Positions 6,819-10,264 of a stretch of DNA of 10,264 nt are shown here, piece after piece. The translations under genes were made by a program, and so were the position numbers. Where the stretch lies: positions 1-10,264 of the forward strand of contig SXIZ01000269.1 of NCBI GenBank assembly GCA_005779525.1, written 5' to 3'. This DNA is from Methylococcaceae bacterium. GTDB lineage: Bacteria > Pseudomonadota > Gammaproteobacteria > Methylococcales > Methylomonadaceae. Below the pieces are notes generated by a model. It saw only the letters and a program-made list of their open reading frames with translations, searched no databases and was not told the origin of the DNA. How positions within the stretch are numbered: the stretch's first letter is position 1; each line of letters opens with the position of its first letter.

Positions 6819-6872
6819 TTTGCCTAATACTTAGCCTATTGAAACTGCGAAACGCATTTATAGGTAGGCAAA
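6819..6872. other. Nested inverted repeats able to form a long structured hairpin
   Basis: TTTGCCTA (6819-6826) pairs with TAGGCAAA (6865-6872), CCTAT (6835-6839) with ATAGG (6860-6864), and TGCG (6846-6849) with CGCA (6853-6856) around an AAA loop. The second and first 3' arms are contiguous, so the helices could stack, leaving an eight-base bulge on the 5' side and a 6-by-3 internal loop. This may be a small structured RNA, a mobile-element end or a recombination site. No promoter or terminator clearly belongs to it. Confidence 0.35.
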
Positions 6873-7342
6873 TTGCGTCGTTATCCTTTCGGGTAGTCGC
6901 TGAGTTCGGCGCTGTTGCGCGCCTTGGTGTCCTTCTCCATCCTATGGGAAGTGTGACCGCTTGAATTTGTTCCGCAAGCCCGGTTGGTCAACAGTGTATT
7001 TGCCATTTCTAGCAGGTTTTACAGTCTGTATTGCTGCCTGCTTGATCCGACGGAAGTCATAATAAACACATTGCGCGACAGAATGCGTCGCAGTGTTTTG
7101 CCCTTTTAAAATCACTTCCAGCCGCATTAGCAACGCAGATGTTTAACAGTCCATTCCTGAAGGATTTTTCCTGTATGACGTTAGGAAAATGTTGAGCAAT
7201 CGACAAAATTCAAAATAACACGACGCGTTTTGACGCGGACACAGAGCATGCTTGCCTTACGTCATTCAGCTAACTTATTGAGGAGTGACGAAAAAACTGC
7301 TCGGTTAATTTATTTTCTTAATCCAGCATAGAAAGGGCGCTA

Positions 7343-7371
7343 TCAACACAACAAACCAACCCATCTATAAT
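7343..7371 (+). promoter_or_regulatory. Promoter candidate for the nuclease-WYL operon
   Basis: A consensus -10, TATAAT (7366-7371), has TCAACA (7343-7348) as a four-of-six -35 with a 17-base spacer. Transcription from here would give a leader of roughly 118 bases before ATG 7496. The perfect -10 is the main support. A perfect TTGACA at 7467-7472 has no good -10 at the proper distance. Confidence 0.35.
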
Positions 7372-7495
7372 GGTTTGCGATGATCCAACCGTAACGATTT
7401 GTTGGCTGAGTTTTGGCTGGATAAAAGCGCCATATACAGAACAACGAATATTTATCACAGGGTGTATTGACACTAACAAAATGCAGGAAATCATT

Positions 7496-8962
7496 ATGAC
7501 TGGACTTTCTAAATCGCGCATCCTGGCTCATCGTCAATGTCCTAAACGCTTGTGGTTACAAATCAATCGACCGGAATTGCAGGAAGAAAGCAGCGGAGCA
7601 ACAGCGCGCATGGCGGCGGGAACGCAAGCTGGAGAAGTCGCCAGGGGATTCTATCCCGGTGGAGTTTTAATCGACTCCGAACATCTATCCCAGGCGCTTG
7701 ATGATACCCTGTCAGTCATGGCCCTTGGCGATAAGGCTATCTTTGAAGCCACCTTTCAAGCCAACAATGTATTGGTAAGAGCGGACTTGTTGCTACCTGA
7801 CGTTAACGGCTATCGCTTGGCTGAAGTCAAGTCGTCGACATCCGTTAAGGACTATCATTGTGAAGATGCCGCCGTACAAGCCTGGGTTTGCAAAAATGCC
7901 GGGGTTGAGGTGACGCGTACCGAAATTGCCCATATCAACAATGGCTTTATCTACCGTGGCGACGGCAATTACCAGGGGCTATTCACTCACGCGGATATTT
8001 CCGAATTGATCGCCGAGTTGGAGGCGGATGTACCTGATTGGATAGCGGCTGCGCAGGACACGCTAGCAGGTTCAGAGCCAGTCATTGAGGCCGGAGAGCA
8101 ATGCGACGATCCGTTTCCTTGCCCTTTCTGGTCGTATTGTTGCCCTGAAAAATCAGTCGAAGACGGCTATCCTCCTGAAATTTTGCCCCGTAGCAAGGTA
8201 TTGGCGGCCCAATTACGTGCTGAAGGCTTTGATGATCTTCGCAAAGTACCCGAAGAGCGTTTGAATCCAGCCCAACAACGCATACGCCGGGTTTCCATCA
8301 CTCAAAAAGCAGAAGTCAATCCACAGGCTGGCGAAGTCCTCAAAGACTTGGCTTATCCCCGCTATTATTTGGATTTTGAAACCATCACATTTGTGGTGCC
8401 CATCTGGGTCAGCACCCGACCTTACCAGCAAATTCCTTTTCAATGGTCCTGTCATATTGAATCTGCCGAAGGCACCATCCGCCACCATGATTTTTTAGCG
8501 GATGGCAAAAATGATCCTCGCCGGGCATTTGCCGAATCCTTGGTTGAAATATTAGGTAATATCGGCGCCATTGTGGTTTACAACCAAACTTTCGAAAAAA
8601 GTCGCGTGCGCGAACTGGCTGCCGACTTTCCCGATTTGGCACCAGCCCTTGACGCCATCATTGATCGCATATTTGATCTTTTGCCGCTGGCCAGAGAGCA
8701 TTACTATCACCCGGACATGTTCGGATCATGGTCAATCAAAGCGGTGCTGCCGACCATTGCCCCCGAATTGGCTTACGACGATTTGGAAGTGGCACACGGC
8801 ATGATGGCTATGGATAGCTTTGCCGAAATCATGCGGCCCGACACGACTGACGAGCGCCGAGAACACTTAAGGGTGGAACTATTGAAATATTGTGAGCGGG
8901 ATACTTGGGCGATGGTACGGATTGCGCAATTTTTTCAACAAGGCGGACAACATGCCAGCTAA
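7496..8962 (+). CDS. Cas4/RecB-like PD-(D/E)XK nuclease fused to DUF2779 exonuclease-like domain
   Basis: The 488-residue protein has two nuclease-type modules. Residues 1-220 resemble Cas4/RecB-type PD-(D/E)XK enzymes: Asp97 in RADLLL and Glu110-Val-Lys112 form the D...ExK active site, and Cys15 (RQCPKRLW) with Cys203, Cys209 and Cys215 (CDDPFPCPFWSYC) form the one-plus-three cysteine pattern that binds an iron-sulphur cluster in Cas4 and AddB relatives. Residues about 287-480 match DUF2779, an RNase H-like fold: DFE at 293-295, VVYNQTFEKSRVREL at 360-374, Asp394 and YCERD at 465-469. This is the DEDDy exonuclease layout with all acidic residues kept. The overall build recalls the TM0106-type RecB-like nucleases. 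I start at ATG 7496, with AGGA seven bases upstream; the frame is open 42 codons further but that part lacks an SD site. The last codons overlap the WYL gene, indicating an operon. The likely role is processing or degrading DNA or RNA; the substrate is unknown. Confidence 0.88.
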   Translation: MTGLSKSRILAHRQCPKRLWLQINRPELQEESSGATARMAAGTQAGEVARGFYPGGVLIDSEHLSQALDDTLSVMALGDKAIFEATFQANNVLVRADLLLPDVNGYRLAEVKSSTSVKDYHCEDAAVQAWVCKNAGVEVTRTEIAHINNGFIYRGDGNYQGLFTHADISELIAELEADVPDWIAAAQDTLAGSEPVIEAGEQCDDPFPCPFWSYCCPEKSVEDGYPPEILPRSKVLAAQLRAEGFDDLRKVPEERLNPAQQRIRRVSITQKAEVNPQAGEVLKDLAYPRYYLDFETITFVVPIWVSTRPYQQIPFQWSCHIESAEGTIRHHDFLADGKNDPRRAFAESLVEILGNIGAIVVYNQTFEKSRVRELAADFPDLAPALDAIIDRIFDLLPLAREHYYHPDMFGSWSIKAVLPTIAPELAYDDLEVAHGMMAMDSFAEIMRPDTTDERREHLRVELLKYCERDTWAMVRIAQFFQQGGQHAS

Positions 8963-9956
8963 ACAAACCCGTCACACTCTGGTTAGGCAATGGGCGCTTC
9001 TTCAGCTATTGCCAACGCGCGGCCCAGGCAAAACCGCTAAGGAACTGACTGATGCGCTGAATAGCGACGGCTATAACATTAGTAAGCGTCAAGTCGAAAG
9101 AGACCTGATAGAGTTGTACGATGCGTTTGGATTGGACTTGAATAACGCCAGCGTTCCCTATGGTTGGCGTTTGCCACCGCATGTTCCCATCGATCTACCC
9201 AGTATCACACTTGCTGAAGCCTTATCGCTACAACTGGTTGAAGGTACATTAAAAACCCTGATGCCACCTGCCATGATGCACAGTCTGGAACCGCGCTTTC
9301 TGCAAGCCAAAAGAAAACTGGAAACACTGGAAGCGGAAAATCAAGCGTCAGAATGGCTGCATAAAGTAGCTGTAGTACCACCTAGTCTGCCCATGTTGCC
9401 ACCCACTTTTGATTCGGATGTGCTCGAAACGGTTCAGGAAGCCTTATTGCGTAATCAGCAACTAAGTGCCGAATATAAAAAATTCGATTCACAGCAACCC
9501 TCCAGTCTAACCTTACATCCCTTGGGGCTAGTTCAACGTGGCCCCGTGACTTATCTGGTGGCGACAGCCTTTGATTACACCGATGTGTATCTCTATGCGC
9601 TGCATCGAATCATCACCGCGAGCAAAACCGAATATCCCTCCGTAACGCCTGAGGGTTTCAGTCTGGAAAGCTACATTGCTAAAGATGCGTTGCAATTTGG
9701 CAATAACGGAAGCATTTGCTTGAAGGCAGAAATTTGGGATGGACTGGCGCAGATTTTACAGGAAACGCCACTATCGACGGATCAGAAAATTGAAGGACTT
9801 GATGGTGCCCTTCGGCTTACTGCAACGGTTACCGACTCCTGGCAACTGCGGTGGTGGATATTGTCGCAGGGGGATGGGATTGTGATAATTGAACCGACTT
9901 CACTTAGGCATGATATAGCCCATCGACTTCAAATGGCTGCGGAACAATATCATTAA
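8952..9956 (+). CDS. WYL-domain transcriptional regulator
   Basis: The 334-residue protein has the standard three-part layout of WYL regulators. Residues about 1-75 form a winged helix-turn-helix (KTAKELTDALNSDGYNISKR, then QVERDLIELYDAFGL). Residues about 155-225 form the WYL ligand-sensing domain (LTLHPLGLVQRGPVTYLVATAF, followed by VYLYALHRI), and residues about 250-330 form a WCX-like C-terminal extension. The W of the eponymous motif is replaced: the sequence reads Thr200-Tyr201-Leu202. WYL proteins of this type often repress phage-defence operons (BrxR and CapW are examples) and respond to nucleic acid or nucleotide ligands. The ATG at 8952 lies eleven bases inside the upstream nuclease gene, so translation is probably coupled; an earlier in-frame ATG at 8892 is deep inside that gene and unlikely. 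It most likely controls this operon. Confidence 0.9.
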   Translation: MPAKQTRHTLVRQWALLQLLPTRGPGKTAKELTDALNSDGYNISKRQVERDLIELYDAFGLDLNNASVPYGWRLPPHVPIDLPSITLAEALSLQLVEGTLKTLMPPAMMHSLEPRFLQAKRKLETLEAENQASEWLHKVAVVPPSLPMLPPTFDSDVLETVQEALLRNQQLSAEYKKFDSQQPSSLTLHPLGLVQRGPVTYLVATAFDYTDVYLYALHRIITASKTEYPSVTPEGFSLESYIAKDALQFGNNGSICLKAEIWDGLAQILQETPLSTDQKIEGLDGALRLTATVTDSWQLRWWILSQGDGIVIIEPTSLRHDIAHRLQMAAEQYH

Positions 9957-9991
9957 TTTGGTAGAAATCCTCCAAAAATATATTCATCAAC

Positions 9992-10264
9992 ATGAATCAA
10001 CCCAATAGTTACCAAAAACATCTTGATTTTTTAGCTAGTGCCAAACACCTGCTGATAAAAAGCAAACAATTAAAGTTTAATGATGTAAGTCGGCTATTGA
10101 TTGAGGCTGCTCCACAAATTGAGCGCATCAAAAACAATACGCAAAAACATGCCTTAAATTTTAATGTATTCGATGCACTTGGTGTTACCCGAAAAGAGGT
10201 CATTCAATCGAGGTTCCTTGTCTATCTGCTTGATCCAAATCAAGACCATAATCAAGGCATAATA
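9992..10264 (+). CDS. PDDEXK_4-type nuclease-superfamily protein, N-terminal part
   Basis: Only the first 91 codons are present before the right edge. After a helical, Lys-rich start the protein reads FNVFDALGVTRKEVIQSRFL (57-76) and then VYLLDPNQDHNQG (77-89). This is the opening signature of the PD-(D/E)XK superfamily group often labelled PDDEXK_4, whose members read roughly FNifexLgl-x-x-xEvxHSxFLawLLDPxxxH. Here the usual His before Ser is Gln72. The catalytic D...ExK residues would lie beyond the window, so activity cannot be judged. The gene starts 35 bases after the WYL stop in the same direction, so it is probably in the same operon. No clear SD site precedes ATG 9992, yet no other start fits because an in-frame stop lies a few codons upstream. 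Confidence 0.75.
   Translation, partial: MNQPNSYQKHLDFLASAKHLLIKSKQLKFNDVSRLLIEAAPQIERIKNNTQKHALNFNVFDALGVTRKEVIQSRFLVYLLDPNQDHNQGII

Larger units (their letters stand above)
6601..7342. other. Gene-free stretch between the two divergent blocks
   Basis: Apart from the two inverted-repeat structures noted separately, I see no credible gene. The longest minus-strand frame (6942-7133, 63 residues) starts at TTG without an SD site and resembles nothing. Composition changes from AT-rich to more GC-rich near 6875-7140, which includes GGCGC...GCGCC and GCGAC...GTCGC dyads. This patch could be the worn remnant of an older mobile element, but no terminal repeats support that. Confidence 0.35.

Noticed and set aside
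6942..7133. Minus-strand frame of 63 codons
   Set aside because: It has a TTG start, no SD site, no recognisable motif and no operon context.
7467..7472. Perfect TTGACA as a -35 box
   Set aside because: No acceptable -10 lies 16-18 bases downstream, and a start there would fall at or past ATG 7496.
7370..7495. 42-codon N-terminal extension of the nuclease fusion
   Set aside because: ATG 7370 lacks an SD site and overlaps the TATAAT element; the Cas4-like domain begins normally at ATG 7496.
7318..7537. Overlapping minus-strand frames before the nuclease gene
   Set aside because: Two frames overlap each other and lie over the promoter and leader of the plus-strand operon; neither looks like protein.
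8213..8804. Frames on both strands inside the nuclease gene
   Set aside because: They are shadows of a long frame with intact motifs.
10009..10203. Minus-strand frame of 64 codons
   Set aside because: It is antisense to the PDDEXK_4-type gene, whose family signature is on the plus strand.
1..10264. CRISPR array, tRNA or rRNA genes
   Set aside because: I looked for regularly spaced direct repeats, cloverleaf-like arms with CCA-type ends and conserved rRNA stretches and saw none.

Overview
The window looks like an accessory region of a Gram-negative bacterial chromosome. I infer a gammaproteobacterium, possibly a Methylococcales-type methanotroph. The support is indirect: an IS66-type element, a large Sec-exported protease with a secretin/TonB-type short N-terminal (STN-like) domain, and a moderate base composition broken by a strongly AT-rich block. 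No rRNA, tRNA or CRISPR array is visible, so the lineage is an impression and not a demonstration.

Layout, left to right. (1) Positions 1-220: the 5' end of an IS66-family element, read leftwards and cut by the window edge. (2) 252-1708, minus strand: a translationally coupled pair, an unrecognised 217-residue protein followed by a PP2C-family Ser/Thr phosphatase that keeps all its metal-binding motifs. (3) A clear intrinsic terminator (1845-1877), then 1921-4797, minus: a 958-residue exported metzincin protease of unusual build (signal peptide, STN-like domain, propeptide-like region, about 430 residues of Ala-rich helix, Gly/Ser linker, M12-type catalytic domain with an HExxHxxGxxHD zinc motif), with a plausible sigma70 promoter. 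(4) 5239-6526, minus: an AT-rich block with two tandem paralogous small genes. The second appears to continue through two more reading frames, each entered by a -1 step, the first at a run of seven A. (5) 6527-7495: almost a kilobase without a credible gene, holding a promoter for the block to its left, two palindromic or structured stretches and a promoter candidate for the genes to its right. (6) 7496 to the right edge, plus: three tightly packed genes, namely a two-nuclease fusion (Cas4/RecB-like PD-(D/E)XK plus a DUF2779 DEDDy exonuclease-like domain), a WYL-domain regulator that overlaps it, and the beginning of a PDDEXK_4-type nuclease-superfamily protein.

How the genes may work together. 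The right-hand trio (nuclease, WYL regulator, second nuclease-like protein) has the composition expected of a regulated nucleic-acid-targeting, defence-like operon. This combination does not match a system I can name, and it is the best candidate here for something undescribed. The phosphatase pair may belong to a phosphorylation circuit whose kinase is not in view; the IS66 element sits about 30 bp beyond the phosphatase stop codon and could separate the pair from further partners. The protease stands alone between its own promoter and terminator. The AT-rich block looks horizontally acquired and partly decayed, or contains indels.
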